The notes under the pieces are model-generated. The model was not told the DNA's origin, searched no databases, and was given only the letters and a program-made list of their open reading frames with translations. From contig JBFYSV010000265.1 of assembly GCA_041301185.1 (NCBI GenBank), positions 1 through 20,001 of the forward strand: a stretch of DNA of 20,001 nucleotides, read 5' to 3'. Shown in pieces: positions 1-7,407 of this stretch. Both the position numbers and the translations under genes were made by a program. The number at the start of each line of letters is the position of its first letter. Within the stretch, counting starts at the first letter, position 1. The DNA comes from JAQBDA01 sp041301185. GTDB taxonomy: Bacteria > Chloroflexota > Anaerolineae > Anaerolineales > UBA4823.

Positions 1-1203
1 GGCAGCCTGGCGCAGCAGCTCCGCCTTATCCGTGCGCTCCCAGGGCAGATCCAGGTCATCGCGGCCAAAATGCCCATAAGCGGCTACCTGCTGGTAGATC
101 GGGCGGCGCAGGTTTAGATCACGAATAATCGCTCCCGGGCGCAGGTCGAAATGCTCCAGCACCAGCTCAGCGATCTTCTCGTCGGAGATGCTGCCCGTGC
201 CAAAAGTCTCCACGTTCACGCTCAGCGGGTGGGCCACGCCGATGGCATAAGCCACCTGGATCTCGCAGCGCTCTGCCAGACCCGCCGCGACCACATTCTT
301 GGCAGCCCAGCGGGCAGCATAAGCCGCTGAGCGGTCCACTTTCGTGGGATCTTTCCCGCTGAATGCGCCGCCGCCGTGCCTTCCCATACCGCCATAGGTA
401 TCCACGATGATCTTGCGCCCGGTCAGCCCGGCATCTCCCTGCGGACCTCCGATGACGAAACGCCCGGTGGGGTTGACGTAGATCTTTGGTTCGCCGTTCA
501 GAAGCTCTGCCGGAATCACGGGCTGGATAACATGCTCGATCACTGCTGCCCGGATCGCCTCTTGTGAGATCTCCGGGGCGTGCTGGGTGCTGACCAGCAC
601 CGTAGCCACCCGCACCGGGCGACCGTAGCTGTACTCTACCGTGACCTGGGTCTTGCCATCCGGGCGCAGCCAGGGCAAGGTGCCGTTCTTGCGCACCTCG
701 CTCAACCGGCGGGCAAGCTTGTGCGCCAGGTAGATCGGCATGGGCAACAAGGTTGGTGTCTCATTGCAGGCATAGCCAAACATCATCCCCTGGTCGCCAG
801 CGCCGATCGCCTCAACCTGCGCATCGGTCATCTCGCCCGATTTCGCTTCCAGCGCCTTATCCACACCCATGGCAATATCGCCAGACTGGCGGGCGATAGC
901 TACCAGCACGCCGCAGCTATTGCCATCCAGACCCTTTTCGCTGCTATCGTAGCCAATATCGATAATCGCCTGGCGCACCAGATCGTCGAAGTTAATGCTG
1001 GCGCGGGTGGTTATCTCGCCCAACAGCATCACATAGCCGGTCTTGGTAGCCGCCTCGCAGGCAACCCGAGAGGTGGGATCCTGTTGCAAGCAGGCATCCA
1101 GCACTGCATCACTAATCTGGTCACAGATTTTATCCGGGTGCCCTTCTGTCACAGACTCAGAAGTAAAGAGCAAGCTGGACGAAGTCATAAACGTAGTACT
1201 CAT
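1..1203 (-). CDS. metK: S-adenosylmethionine synthetase (stop codon just outside the window)
   Basis: The enzyme makes S-adenosylmethionine from methionine and ATP in the cytoplasm. Translating the minus strand from the ATG at 1203 gives 401 codons reaching the window edge. The N-terminal motif SESVTEGHPDKICDQISDAV is the MetK signature. The loop GRHGGGAFSGKDPTKVDR, around residues 275-292, is the conserved phosphate and metal-binding region. The last visible residues (LPWERTDKAELLRQAA) match the usual MetK C-terminus, so only a few residues or just the stop are missing. The start is fixed by GGAGG at 1209-1213, five bases upstream. The gene lies behind its own promoter and a SAM-I riboswitch, so its product should repress it. 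It is complete apart from the edge, and the family call is very secure. Confidence 0.97.
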   Translation of the reverse strand, partial: MSTTFMTSSSLLFTSESVTEGHPDKICDQISDAVLDACLQQDPTSRVACEAATKTGYVMLLGEITTRASINFDDLVRQAIIDIGYDSSEKGLDGNSCGVLVAIARQSGDIAMGVDKALEAKSGEMTDAQVEAIGAGDQGMMFGYACNETPTLLPMPIYLAHKLARRLSEVRKNGTLPWLRPDGKTQVTVEYSYGRPVRVATVLVSTQHAPEISQEAIRAAVIEHVIQPVIPAELLNGEPKIYVNPTGRFVIGGPQGDAGLTGRKIIVDTYGGMGRHGGGAFSGKDPTKVDRSAAYAARWAAKNVVAAGLAERCEIQVAYAIGVAHPLSVNVETFGTGSISDEKIAELVLEHFDLRPGAIIRDLNLRRPIYQQVAAYGHFGRDDLDLPWERTDKAELLRQAA

Positions 1204-1225
1204 ATTATCCTCCACTGATAAAGAA

Positions 1226-1253
1226 ATTGCCCTTTCCGGCAAGAAAGGGCAAT
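1226..1253 (-). terminator. Expression-platform terminator of the SAM-I riboswitch
   Basis: A perfect 11-bp stem (ATTGCCCTTTC / GAAAGGGCAAT, arms 1243-1253 and 1226-1236) with a 6-nt loop is followed in the minus direction by TTTCTTTATC. The U-tract is interrupted, so termination strength is uncertain. The hairpin ends 22 bases before the metK start. Its 5' arm (GCCCTTTC, 1250-1243) can pair instead with GAGAGGGC at 1276-1269, which contains the 3' strand of riboswitch stem P1. That is the standard antiterminator choice for this class. Confidence 0.8.
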
Positions 1254-1268
1254 AATTTAAATAACGAA

Positions 1269-1385
<117 letters not shown>

Positions 1386-1417
1386 CGCCGATCAAGGCGT
1401 TTTAAATTGTGGATGGG

Positions 1418-1446
1418 ATAATACCATGAGTTTCGGGGGATGTCAA
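1418..1446 (-). promoter_or_regulatory. Sigma70-type promoter of metK
   Basis: A perfect -35 TTGACA (1446-1441) lies 17 bases from a near-perfect -10 TATTAT (1423-1418). The predicted transcript starts near 1411, about 26 nt before riboswitch stem P1. The short hairpin CGCC-TTGATC-GGCG (1399-1386) lies between. The -35 begins 10 bases after the cdsA stop codon. Confidence 0.85.
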
Positions 1447-1456
1447 TTCGCGCCTG

Positions 1457-2275
1457 TTAGATGAAAAACCAGACGATCACATAATAACCGAGAACACCAG
1501 CCCATAACCAGGAATCGATCCGGTCAAAAGCGCCGCCATGCCCGGGCAGCAAATTGCCTGAATCTTTCACCCCGACCTGGCGTTTGAACATGCTCTCCCC
1601 CAAATCGCCAAGCGGCGTGATCACCGATAATACCAGCCCCAAAATTGCTCCATTGATAGGTGTGATGGCTGAATTTGGGCCGATCCACAGGCCCCATAAG
1701 TAAGCCAGTCCCGCAGTGCCCAGGATGCCAACCAGCACCCCGCCGAAGTAGCCCTCCCAGGTCTTTTTAGGGCTGAGGCGCGGGCTGAGCCTGTGCCTGC
1801 CCATAGAACGCCCAACAAAATAAGCTCCCGAATCTGCCAGCCACACGGACGGCAGGGCGAGCAAGACCCACCACATGCCTTGGGGCAGCTCGCGCAGCGA
1901 GATCAGATAGCCGCCAATCCAGCCAAAATACAGCATGCCAGCCAGCGTAACGGCAAAATCTGTGCCTGCCTGATCACGGCCGCGCTCGTAAGCAAACAAA
2001 TGGTAGCTCATGCTCACCAGCACCAGCGCGCTAACAATCCAGGGCGCGCTTTCGAACTGATCGAACATCCGCCCGATTGCCAGAGCCAGTGTCCCGACTA
2101 TGACCAGTATCTTTGAAGGCTGGTACCCGCCGCGCTGGAACATCTGCACATACTCCCAGGCAGCCAATCCCAGGATAAGGGCAATCAGCAAGGCATATGC
2201 CCAGCCTCCCAGCCAGATCAATACCAGCCCAATAGGAAGTAAGACGACAACAACCAGAACGCGTTTAGCCAGCAT
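1457..2275 (-). CDS. cdsA: Phosphatidate cytidylyltransferase (CDP-diglyceride synthase)
   Basis: CdsA is an integral membrane enzyme that makes CDP-diacylglycerol from CTP and phosphatidate, the entry to phospholipid head-group synthesis. From the ATG at 2275 the protein has 272 residues, the normal length, and is mostly hydrophobic helices. The C-terminal family signature is intact: FKRQVGVKDSGNLLPGHGG followed by AFDRIDS, with the conserved K-D, H-G-G and D-R-x-D. The open frame runs upstream to 2416, but that part lies inside uppS and does not look like a CdsA N-terminus, while MLAKRVLVVVVLLP does. The gene overlaps the end of uppS by 11 bases, which suggests translational coupling. The cdsA-after-uppS order is widespread in bacteria. 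The start is less certain than the identity. Confidence 0.95.
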   Translation of the reverse strand: MLAKRVLVVVVLLPIGLVLIWLGGWAYALLIALILGLAAWEYVQMFQRGGYQPSKILVIVGTLALAIGRMFDQFESAPWIVSALVLVSMSYHLFAYERGRDQAGTDFAVTLAGMLYFGWIGGYLISLRELPQGMWWVLLALPSVWLADSGAYFVGRSMGRHRLSPRLSPKKTWEGYFGGVLVGILGTAGLAYLWGLWIGPNSAITPINGAILGLVLSVITPLGDLGESMFKRQVGVKDSGNLLPGHGGAFDRIDSWLWAGVLGYYVIVWFFI

Positions 2276-3020
2276 TCTCAGCAATACCCTGGTTTGCTGG
2301 CTGGACTCCCCCGTAGCGGCGCTCGCGATGGGCAAACTCGTGCAAAGCCTTAAGAAGCTCATCGCGGCCGAAGTCTGGCCAGTAGGTGGGGGTGAAATAC
2401 CATTCTGAATAAGCACCCTGCCAGATCAGGAAATTGCTCCCCCGTAATTCGCCGGAGGTCCGAATGATTAAGTCGGGGTCTGGCACGCCGGCGGTGAACA
2501 AATAGCGGTTGACCAGGTCATCGGTAACGTCATCAGGCCGGACTCCGTCTTCGATGATGCGCTGGATCGCGCAGACGATCTCGTCCCGGCCTCCATAATT
2601 GAAAGCAACGTTTAGCACCAGGCGGGTATTTTCTCGCGTAAATTCCACTGCCTGGATGACCTTCTCACGCAACACAGGGTTTAGCCGGTCCAGGCGACCG
2701 ATATGGTGTAGTTGAACCCCCTGCTCATGGAGCTCCTGCAGCTCCTTGTCGATCACATCTTCCAGGATGCGCAGCAGGCCCTGAACTTCCTCTTGCGGTC
2801 GACCCCAGTTCTCGGTAGAGAAAGCGTAGATTGTCAGGTAGCGTATTCCAAATTCAACACACGCCTCGATCACACGCCGTAGGTTTTCCGTACCGGCGCG
2901 GTGCCCTGCCAGGCGGGGCAGACCGCGCGACAAAGCCCAACGACCATTGCCATCCATGATAATGGCAATGTGGGTGGGTATTTTCTCGGGCAGGTCTGGA
3001 GATGTCTCAGAATTCATCAT
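2265..3020 (-). CDS. uppS: Isoprenyl (undecaprenyl) diphosphate synthase
   Basis: This is a cis-prenyltransferase that extends farnesyl diphosphate with isopentenyl units to make the lipid carrier for peptidoglycan and other envelope polymers. The N-terminal IAIIMDGNGRWA carries the catalytic Asp (residue 23 from the ATG at 3020). FNYGGRDEI, IIRTSGELRGSNFLIWQ and the C-terminal SEWYFTPTYWPDF are all family motifs. The length of 251 residues is normal. Three starts are possible: TTG at 3041, whose last three bases (TGA) are the frr stop, and ATGs at 3020 and 3017. I chose 3020 because it gives a normal N-terminus with GGAAG about 10 bases upstream, but the coupled TTG start would add only seven residues. 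The chain length of the product cannot be read from sequence. Confidence 0.95.
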   Translation of the reverse strand: MMNSETSPDLPEKIPTHIAIIMDGNGRWALSRGLPRLAGHRAGTENLRRVIEACVEFGIRYLTIYAFSTENWGRPQEEVQGLLRILEDVIDKELQELHEQGVQLHHIGRLDRLNPVLREKVIQAVEFTRENTRLVLNVAFNYGGRDEIVCAIQRIIEDGVRPDDVTDDLVNRYLFTAGVPDPDLIIRTSGELRGSNFLIWQGAYSEWYFTPTYWPDFGRDELLKALHEFAHRERRYGGVQPANQGIAENAG

Positions 3021-3037
3021 ACGCTCGGAGCTTCCGA

Positions 3038-3595
3038 TCAAACTTCCAGAATCTCCTTCTCTTTTCGTTCGCCTACCGCGTTGATCTCCAAGATGTATTG
3101 ATCTGTGATCTTTTGCAGCTCTTCCTCGCCTCGTTTTAGGTCGTCTTCAGAGATCATCTTTTCCTGTAAGAACTCGCGCAGATCTCGAATGCTATCCCGC
3201 CTGACGTTGCGCGCCGCCACCCGCGCTTCTTCGACGCGATTGTGAACTACTTTGACCAGCTCTCTGCGGCGTTCTTCTGTCAGGGGGGGTAAGTTGAGGC
3301 GAATGGATTTGCCATCGTTATTCGGGGTCAGCCCCAGATCAGAAGCCAGGATAGAGCGCTCGATTGCCTTCAGGGTAGAAGCATCAAAAGGCCGGATCAA
3401 CAGGGAGCGCGGCTCTGGCACGCTGATCGTCGCCAACTGGATCAGCGGGGTAGGCGATCCATAATACTCAACCTGCATGCGTTCGATCAGTGCCGGGCTG
3501 GCACGACCAGTGCGGATACCCCCCAAATCTTCCTCTAGAGCCTGAATGGCTCCTTTCATTCGGGTTTCCGCTTCCTTGTAAACCTCTTTCAGCAT
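3038..3595 (-). CDS. frr: Ribosome recycling factor
   Basis: RRF acts with EF-G to split the post-termination ribosome. The frame opens at an ATG at 3607, but a second ATG at 3595 has a perfect GGAGG (3605-3601) five bases upstream and gives exactly 185 residues, the usual RRF length. I therefore place the start at 3595 (MLKEVYKEAETRM). Recognisable RRF segments are GIRTGRASPALIERM, the domain II region YGSPTPLIQLATISVPEPR, and the helical C-terminal part LPPLTEERRRELVKVV. The gene is followed directly by uppS and preceded by pyrH, the classic order. Nothing is missing. Confidence 0.96.
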   Translation of the reverse strand: MLKEVYKEAETRMKGAIQALEEDLGGIRTGRASPALIERMQVEYYGSPTPLIQLATISVPEPRSLLIRPFDASTLKAIERSILASDLGLTPNNDGKSIRLNLPPLTEERRRELVKVVHNRVEEARVAARNVRRDSIRDLREFLQEKMISEDDLKRGEEELQKITDQYILEINAVGERKEKEILEV

Positions 3596-3665
3596 AGCGG
3601 CCTCCATGATATTCTCATCCCCTATAGGATACCCGAAAATGCAGCACTAGAAAAGGGGAAAAATA

Positions 3666-4385
3666 TCACTCACTTACTAAAGTGACAACTGTCTGCCCCA
3701 GAACTGCCCGGCGAAGACCATCCGTCTGACATAAATTGAGCACCAGGATCGGTAAATGGTTATCCATGCACAAAGAGATGGCGGTGCTATCCATCACCTC
3801 CAGGCGCCGGTTGATGGTTTCCATATAGCTCAGGCGGTCAAAGCGGACTGCGTGGGCGTTTTTCATCGGGTCGCTGTCATAAACGCCATCCACCTTGGTG
3901 GCTTTGATCAACACATCGGCGTCTACCTCCATTGCTCGCAATGCTGCGGCGGTGTCGGTCGAGAAGTACGGGTTACCGGTTCCGCCCCCCAGGATAACCA
4001 CACGTCCCTTTTCCAGATGACGGATCGCCCTGCGGCGTATATAAGGCTCGGCTACGGCGTGCATTTCAATCGCCGATTGCACCCGGGTGACCAACCCGAT
4101 GCGCTCCATAGAGTCCATCAATGCCAGTGCGTTCATCACCGTTGCCAGCATTCCCATATAATCTGCAGTGGCGCGGTCCATGCCTCGGTTCAGACCGGTG
4201 CGCCCCCGCCACAAGTTGCCAGCCCCGATCACGATGACCACGTCCACGCCCAGCTCGCGAACTTCGCGCACGCGGTAGGCGATATCCTCTGCCTGCTGCG
4301 GGTCGATTCCAAATCCACCCTCCCCCGCCAGTGCTTCTCCGCTCAGTTTGAGCAATATCCGCCGGTATTTTAAGTCGTGTTCCAT
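3666..4385 (-). CDS. pyrH: Uridylate kinase (UMP kinase)
   Basis: PyrH phosphorylates UMP to UDP in pyrimidine nucleotide synthesis and belongs to the amino-acid kinase fold. The 239-residue protein has the N-terminal KLSGEAL loop near residues 13-19. It also has the UMP-binding IGAGNLWRGR near 53-62, the glycine-rich GGGTGNPYFSTDTAA near 133-147, and the ATP-binding KVDGVYDSDP near 163-172. The length is normal for bacterial PyrH. The gene follows tsf after a 90-base gap that carries an intrinsic-terminator-like hairpin, so pyrH may be transcribed less than rpsB-tsf. A weak SD (AGGAG) lies 14 bases before the ATG. The identity is secure. Confidence 0.97.
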   Translation of the reverse strand: MEHDLKYRRILLKLSGEALAGEGGFGIDPQQAEDIAYRVREVRELGVDVVIVIGAGNLWRGRTGLNRGMDRATADYMGMLATVMNALALMDSMERIGLVTRVQSAIEMHAVAEPYIRRRAIRHLEKGRVVILGGGTGNPYFSTDTAAALRAMEVDADVLIKATKVDGVYDSDPMKNAHAVRFDRLSYMETINRRLEVMDSTAISLCMDNHLPILVLNLCQTDGLRRAVLGQTVVTLVSE

Positions 4386-4430
4386 TTTGCTTCTGCTGCT
4401 CCTGGTGTTATGCCGTCTGACCTGATTACA

Positions 4431-4459
4431 CCAAAAGGGCCAACCCTTTGGTTGGCCCC
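4431..4459 (-). terminator. Intrinsic-terminator-like hairpin between tsf and pyrH
   Basis: On the minus strand GGGCCAACC (4458-4450), AAAG and GGTTGGCCC (4445-4437) form a perfect 9-bp stem with a 4-nt loop, followed by TTTTGG. The U-tract is only four bases long, so this may be a partial terminator that steps expression down after rpsB-tsf rather than a full stop. No strong promoter for pyrH is visible in the remaining 45 bases. Confidence 0.75.
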
Positions 4460-4475
4460 GTGTCTATTACAGAAT

Positions 4476-5081
4476 TTATTCAGCCGTACTCTCACCCAGC
4501 TCCCACCGGACGAAACGGCGGACGACGATGTTCTCGCCAATGGCGGCGATGTTTTGCATCAGCAATTTCTCGATCGTGATCGACTCGTCACGGATGTAAA
4601 CCTGGCGTAATAGGACAGCCTCGTCTTTGTACTTTTCCAGGCGGCCTTCCACAATGCGATCCAGCATCGCCTCGGGTTTGCCTTCCTCTAAAGCGCGCGC
4701 CCGGGCAATGCCCCGTTCGTGCTCTAGAACCGATTCGGGGATATCACTCTCGCGAATGTAAGCGGGAGCAGAAGCAGCAATCTGTAAAGCGACCTCGTGC
4801 GCAAATGTGCGGAAGGCCTGCGAACGCGCCACAAAATCTGATTCGCAATTCACCTCAACCATGACGCCCACCCGCCCGTTGCCGTGCGAGTACAATTCGA
4901 CCATCCCCTCGGAAGCTTCCCGGTCAGCACGCTTGGCAGCCGTCGCCAGCCCTTTCTCCCGCAGGAAATCCACTGCTTTATTAAAATCACCGTCTGCCTG
5001 TTCCAGTGCCTTACGGCAATCGAGAATCCCGGCGCTTGTCGCTTCACGCAGCTCTTTGATCATTTCAGTAGTAATTACCAT
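4476..5081 (-). CDS. tsf: Elongation factor Ts (short, single-core form)
   Basis: EF-Ts exchanges GDP for GTP on EF-Tu. The protein has 201 residues against about 280 in E. coli, resembling the compact form of Thermus and cyanobacteria with one core subdomain. The N-terminal UBA-like region (MIKELREATSAGILDCRKAL, then DFNKAVDFLREKGL) is intact. The EF-Tu-contacting motif CESDFVAR sits near residues 79-86. The C-terminal segment ends in RRFVRWELGE. The ATG is 2 bases after the rpsB stop, and its SD lies inside the rpsB tail, so the two are probably translationally coupled. The rpsB-tsf pairing is nearly universal. Confidence 0.97.
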   Translation of the reverse strand: MVITTEMIKELREATSAGILDCRKALEQADGDFNKAVDFLREKGLATAAKRADREASEGMVELYSHGNGRVGVMVEVNCESDFVARSQAFRTFAHEVALQIAASAPAYIRESDIPESVLEHERGIARARALEEGKPEAMLDRIVEGRLEKYKDEAVLLRQVYIRDESITIEKLLMQNIAAIGENIVVRRFVRWELGESTAE

Positions 5082-5083
5082 GC

Positions 5084-6067
5084 TTAATCCTCGACCTCGT
5101 CTACTTCCTTGTCTTCGGCTTCTTCCTCGTCTTCGGCTTCTTCCTTGTCTTCGGCTTCGGCTTCGAACTCATCCGCCTCGATTTCATCAACGAACTCATC
5201 TTTGGATTCGTCTTCATCTTCCAAAATATTTTCCTCGATGTCCTCGTCTTCTTCGGCGATCAGGGATATTTTTGGAGCCAGCTTGGCCAAGGTAGCCTCG
5301 CCCAACAACTCTTCATCAGAAAGCTCGGGCTCCTCAGCATAAGTGCCCATACCCTCTCGGACAGGCTCAATATCTTCTTCTTTGCGCATCGCCCGCCCTT
5401 CCAGAACAGCGTCGGCAATTTTCCCAACCAGCAGCTTAATCGCCCGGATGGCATCATCATTGGAGGGGATGACGTAGTCTACGTTGGCAGGGTCGCAGTT
5501 GGTGTCCACCAGGGCAACCACCGGGATGTTCAATAAGTTGGCTTCGTGAATTGCAGTTTCTTCTCGGCGCACATCGATCACAAAGAGCAATTCGGGAACG
5601 CGCACCATATTACGGATGCCGCCTAACAGCATTTCCAGGCGCTCAATTTCACGATTGTGCAGCAAGGCTTCTTTTTTGGTGATGCGCTCAAAATCACCGC
5701 GATCGCGCATCCGTTCCAGGCGTTCCAGCTCGTTGATGCGCTGGCGAATGGTGCGCCAGTTGGTGAGCATACCACCCAGCCAGCGATGGGTTACGTATGG
5801 CATGCCGCAGCGCATCGCTTCCATCTGAATGGTTTCTTGCGCCTGGCGTTTGGTGCCTACGAATAACACCGTTCCATTATTGGAGACGGTGTCGCGCACC
5901 AAGGCATAAGATTGTTCCAGGGCTTTGACCGTTTTTTGCAGGTCAATGATGTGGATACTGTTGCGTTCGGTGAAGATGTAGGGCTTCATGGCGGGGTGCC
6001 ACTTGTAAGTGCGGTGCCCAAAGTGCACGCCACTTTCCAGAAGCGCTTTCATAGATATAATGGCCAT
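5084..6067 (-). CDS. rpsB: Small ribosomal subunit protein uS2 with a long acidic C-terminal tail
   Basis: This is the ribosomal protein S2. Residues 1-230 are ordinary: LLESGVHFGHRTYKWHPAMK at the N-terminus, VGTKRQAQETIQ, and a central RWLGGMLTNWRTI. The protein then continues for about 95 extra residues, giving 327 in total against roughly 240-260 usual. This tail is dominated by Glu and Asp, with few hydrophobic residues, and ends in three copies of an EAEDKE-like unit encoded by an 18-bp tandem repeat. The start is set by AAGGAG eight bases before the ATG. The tail is likely disordered, and its role is unknown. The frame is continuous to the TAA, with no sign of a frameshift. Confidence 0.97.
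   Translation of the reverse strand: MAIISMKALLESGVHFGHRTYKWHPAMKPYIFTERNSIHIIDLQKTVKALEQSYALVRDTVSNNGTVLFVGTKRQAQETIQMEAMRCGMPYVTHRWLGGMLTNWRTIRQRINELERLERMRDRGDFERITKKEALLHNREIERLEMLLGGIRNMVRVPELLFVIDVRREETAIHEANLLNIPVVALVDTNCDPANVDYVIPSNDDAIRAIKLLVGKIADAVLEGRAMRKEEDIEPVREGMGTYAEEPELSDEELLGEATLAKLAPKISLIAEEDEDIEENILEDEDESKDEFVDEIEADEFEAEAEDKEEAEDEEEAEDKEVDEVED
5105..5158 (-). repeat. 18-bp tandem repeat, three copies, in the rpsB tail
   Basis: Three adjacent 18-bp units (5105-5122, 5123-5140, 5141-5158) differ at one position: the plus strand reads TTCCTTGTCTTCGGCTTC or TTCCTCGTCTTCGGCTTC. Each encodes six residues of the acidic S2 tail (EAED followed by K or E, then E). In-frame copy-number change would lengthen or shorten the tail without breaking the gene. 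Confidence 0.9.
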
Positions 6068-6212
6068 GTGTCACACTCCTTGCGTTTAGCCTCCGCTTCC
6101 TTCATCCCTGCCCGGCACCTCGGCCAAGGCACGCCCGGTCAGGTCGGGAAGCGTGCGAGATGGGATTCGCCCTCACTTCGAGGGCACAAACTCTCCCGCC
6201 TAAGGCGGGAGC
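6068..6212 (-). promoter_or_regulatory. Hairpin-rich 5' leader of rpsB
   Basis: The predicted transcript starts near 6212 and runs about 145 nt before the rpsB ATG. Three stems can be read. CTCCCGCC-TTA-GGCGGGAG (6211-6193) lies at the very 5' end. GCCCTC-GAAGT-GAGGGC is at 6185-6169. GCACGC / GCGTGC is at 6156-6129, with an inner CCCG / CGGG. S2 represses its own rpsB-tsf leader in E. coli, so an autoregulatory role is plausible here, but I recognise no known leader family. Confidence 0.5.
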
Positions 6213-6218
6213 GCGCAA

Positions 6219-6247
6219 AGTATATCACGCCGGTGCGGATTCGTCCA
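6219..6247 (-). promoter_or_regulatory. Promoter of the rpsB-tsf operon
   Basis: The -10 TATACT (6224-6219) is preceded by a 17-base spacer and a -35-like TGGACG (6247-6242; four of six match TTGACA). The position is sensible for an operon with a long leader. It lies back to back with the birA start region. Confidence 0.65.
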
Positions 6248-6264
6248 GGATCAGATTTCTGCGG

Positions 6265-6270
6265 TAAAAT
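6265..6270 (+). promoter_or_regulatory. -10 element placed for a leaderless birA transcript
   Basis: TAAAAT ends 7 bases before the birA ATG at 6278, and no good Shine-Dalgarno sequence precedes that ATG. A -10 element at this distance puts the transcription start at or next to the start codon. The -35 region is weak. Confidence 0.45.
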
Positions 6271-6277
6271 CCATGCT

Positions 6278-7132
6278 ATGGACCAACGCGAGCTGGAAAC
6301 CCTGCTGGCTGATCTGCCCCTGGGAGGGATCCGTTACTTCCCCAAAGTGGGCTCGACCAATGATCTGGCAATCCGCTGGGCACAAGCCGGCGCTGCAGAT
6401 TTTTCACTGGTTGTCGCCGATGAACAATCTGCCGGGCGAGGTCGTCTCAACCGTCAGTGGTTTACACCGCCGGGGTCCGGGTTGGCCTTGAGCGTAATCC
6501 TGCGCCCGGAAAACCTGCCGGTTGACGTTATATCTGCCCCACCTCAGACCGATCTGCACACCGCAATTACACGCCTGACTGCTTTAGGAGCACTAGCTGT
6601 CTGCGAAACACTAAACGAAGCCCTGTCGCCCGTGCTGCCTGCGCAAATCAAATGGCCCAATGATGTGATCGCCACCCGGCGTAAGCTTGCCGGAGTGCTG
6701 GTGGAGCTTCAATGGTCTGGCGAAAAGCTAATTGCCGCTATTTTGGGGATCGGTGTGAATGTAACATCCGCTGCCGTACCGCCGCCGGGTGAGGTTAATT
6801 TTCCAGCCACCTGTGTGGAGGAGGTTGTAGACAGTCCGGTTGACCGCTGGGTTTTGCTCCACGATATCCTGGTGCATTTACTGCGCTGGCGGGAGCAGAT
6901 GGCATCCGAAAAATTTCTGCTCGCCTGGCTAGCTCGTCTGGCTTTCAGGGGCGAATGGGTAACCATCGTCTTGGAAAACGAAAGCGAGCAGGATGCCCCT
7001 CCCAGCCTGGAAGGGCAGGTTGCCGGGCTGAATTCAGACGGCTCGTTGCGCTTGCGGCTGCGGTCTGGGGAGATCACCCCCGTTCACTTCGGTGAGATCC
7101 ACCTGCGTCCGGTCGATAAACCGGCAAATTAG
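6278..7132 (+). CDS. birA: Biotin--[acetyl-CoA-carboxylase] ligase, monofunctional (no DNA-binding domain)
   Basis: This enzyme joins biotin to the carrier lysine of biotin-dependent carboxylases through biotinyl-AMP. The 284-residue protein starts directly with the catalytic domain. STND (26-29) and the nucleotide/biotin loop GRGRLNRQW (53-61) are present. IKWPNDV and RKLAGVLVE follow around residues 126-143, the latter with the catalytic Lys. GIGVNV comes next, and the C-terminal end is an SH3-like domain. The winged-helix repressor domain of E. coli BirA is absent, so it should not regulate transcription. The frame is open back to 5912, but the upstream part is antisense to rpsB and its leader, so I start at 6278. 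The downstream small gene begins 10 bases after the stop. Confidence 0.94.
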   Translation: MDQRELETLLADLPLGGIRYFPKVGSTNDLAIRWAQAGAADFSLVVADEQSAGRGRLNRQWFTPPGSGLALSVILRPENLPVDVISAPPQTDLHTAITRLTALGALAVCETLNEALSPVLPAQIKWPNDVIATRRKLAGVLVELQWSGEKLIAAILGIGVNVTSAAVPPPGEVNFPATCVEEVVDSPVDRWVLLHDILVHLLRWREQMASEKFLLAWLARLAFRGEWVTIVLENESEQDAPPSLEGQVAGLNSDGSLRLRLRSGEITPVHFGEIHLRPVDKPAN

Positions 7133-7142
7133 GAGAACCGCT

Positions 7143-7352
7143 ATGCTGGATCAATTTCGCAAAGAGGCTGACTCATCCTTGAAATTTGAAGACGATGAGA
7201 GCAATCCCTACGACGCTCCCCCCAAGCGGCCCTTTTTGGGCATGACGCCCCTCCAGCGGTTTGTGATCGCACTGATGCTGCTGGTGATCGCTTGCGTGCT
7301 AAGCTCATTCTGTTTGATTGTCACCGGGAAAATCGCCTTGCCATTCATTTAG
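7143..7352 (+). CDS. Small one-helix membrane protein of unknown function
   Basis: The 69-residue protein has a good start: AGGAG seven bases before the ATG and 10 bases after birA, so it is probably co-transcribed. Residues 1-35 are polar and acidic (FEDDESNPYDAPPKRP). A conserved-looking FLGMTPLQRF comes next, then one hydrophobic helix (about residues 46-62), ending at ALPFI. The expected topology is a cytoplasmic N-terminus with a C-terminal anchor. I do not recognise a function. Similar short proteins are familiar to me from Anaerolineae, but this is memory, not a search. A link to biotin metabolism is not implied by anything except position. Confidence 0.75.
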   Translation: MLDQFRKEADSSLKFEDDESNPYDAPPKRPFLGMTPLQRFVIALMLLVIACVLSSFCLIVTGKIALPFI

Positions 7353-7407
7353 GTAGACAAGAGATTGCCGGAAGAATAGCTTTCAATACTAGATGATAAG
7401 CTGCCCT

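Noticed and set aside
580..1218. Long plus-strand open frame (212 aa)
   Set aside because: It is antisense to metK, which has a perfect family match in the opposite strand; composition is His/Gln-rich as in a shadow frame.
2276..2416. N-terminal extension of cdsA
   Set aside because: It lies wholly within the uppS coding region and its sequence does not look like a CdsA N-terminus.
5109..5342. Ser-rich plus-strand open frame
   Set aside because: It is the complement of the acidic rpsB tail (Glu/Asp codons read backwards as Ser-rich), not a gene.
5912..6277. N-terminal extension of the biotin ligase frame
   Set aside because: This part is antisense to rpsB and its leader and has no biotin-ligase features; the protein starts normally at 6278.
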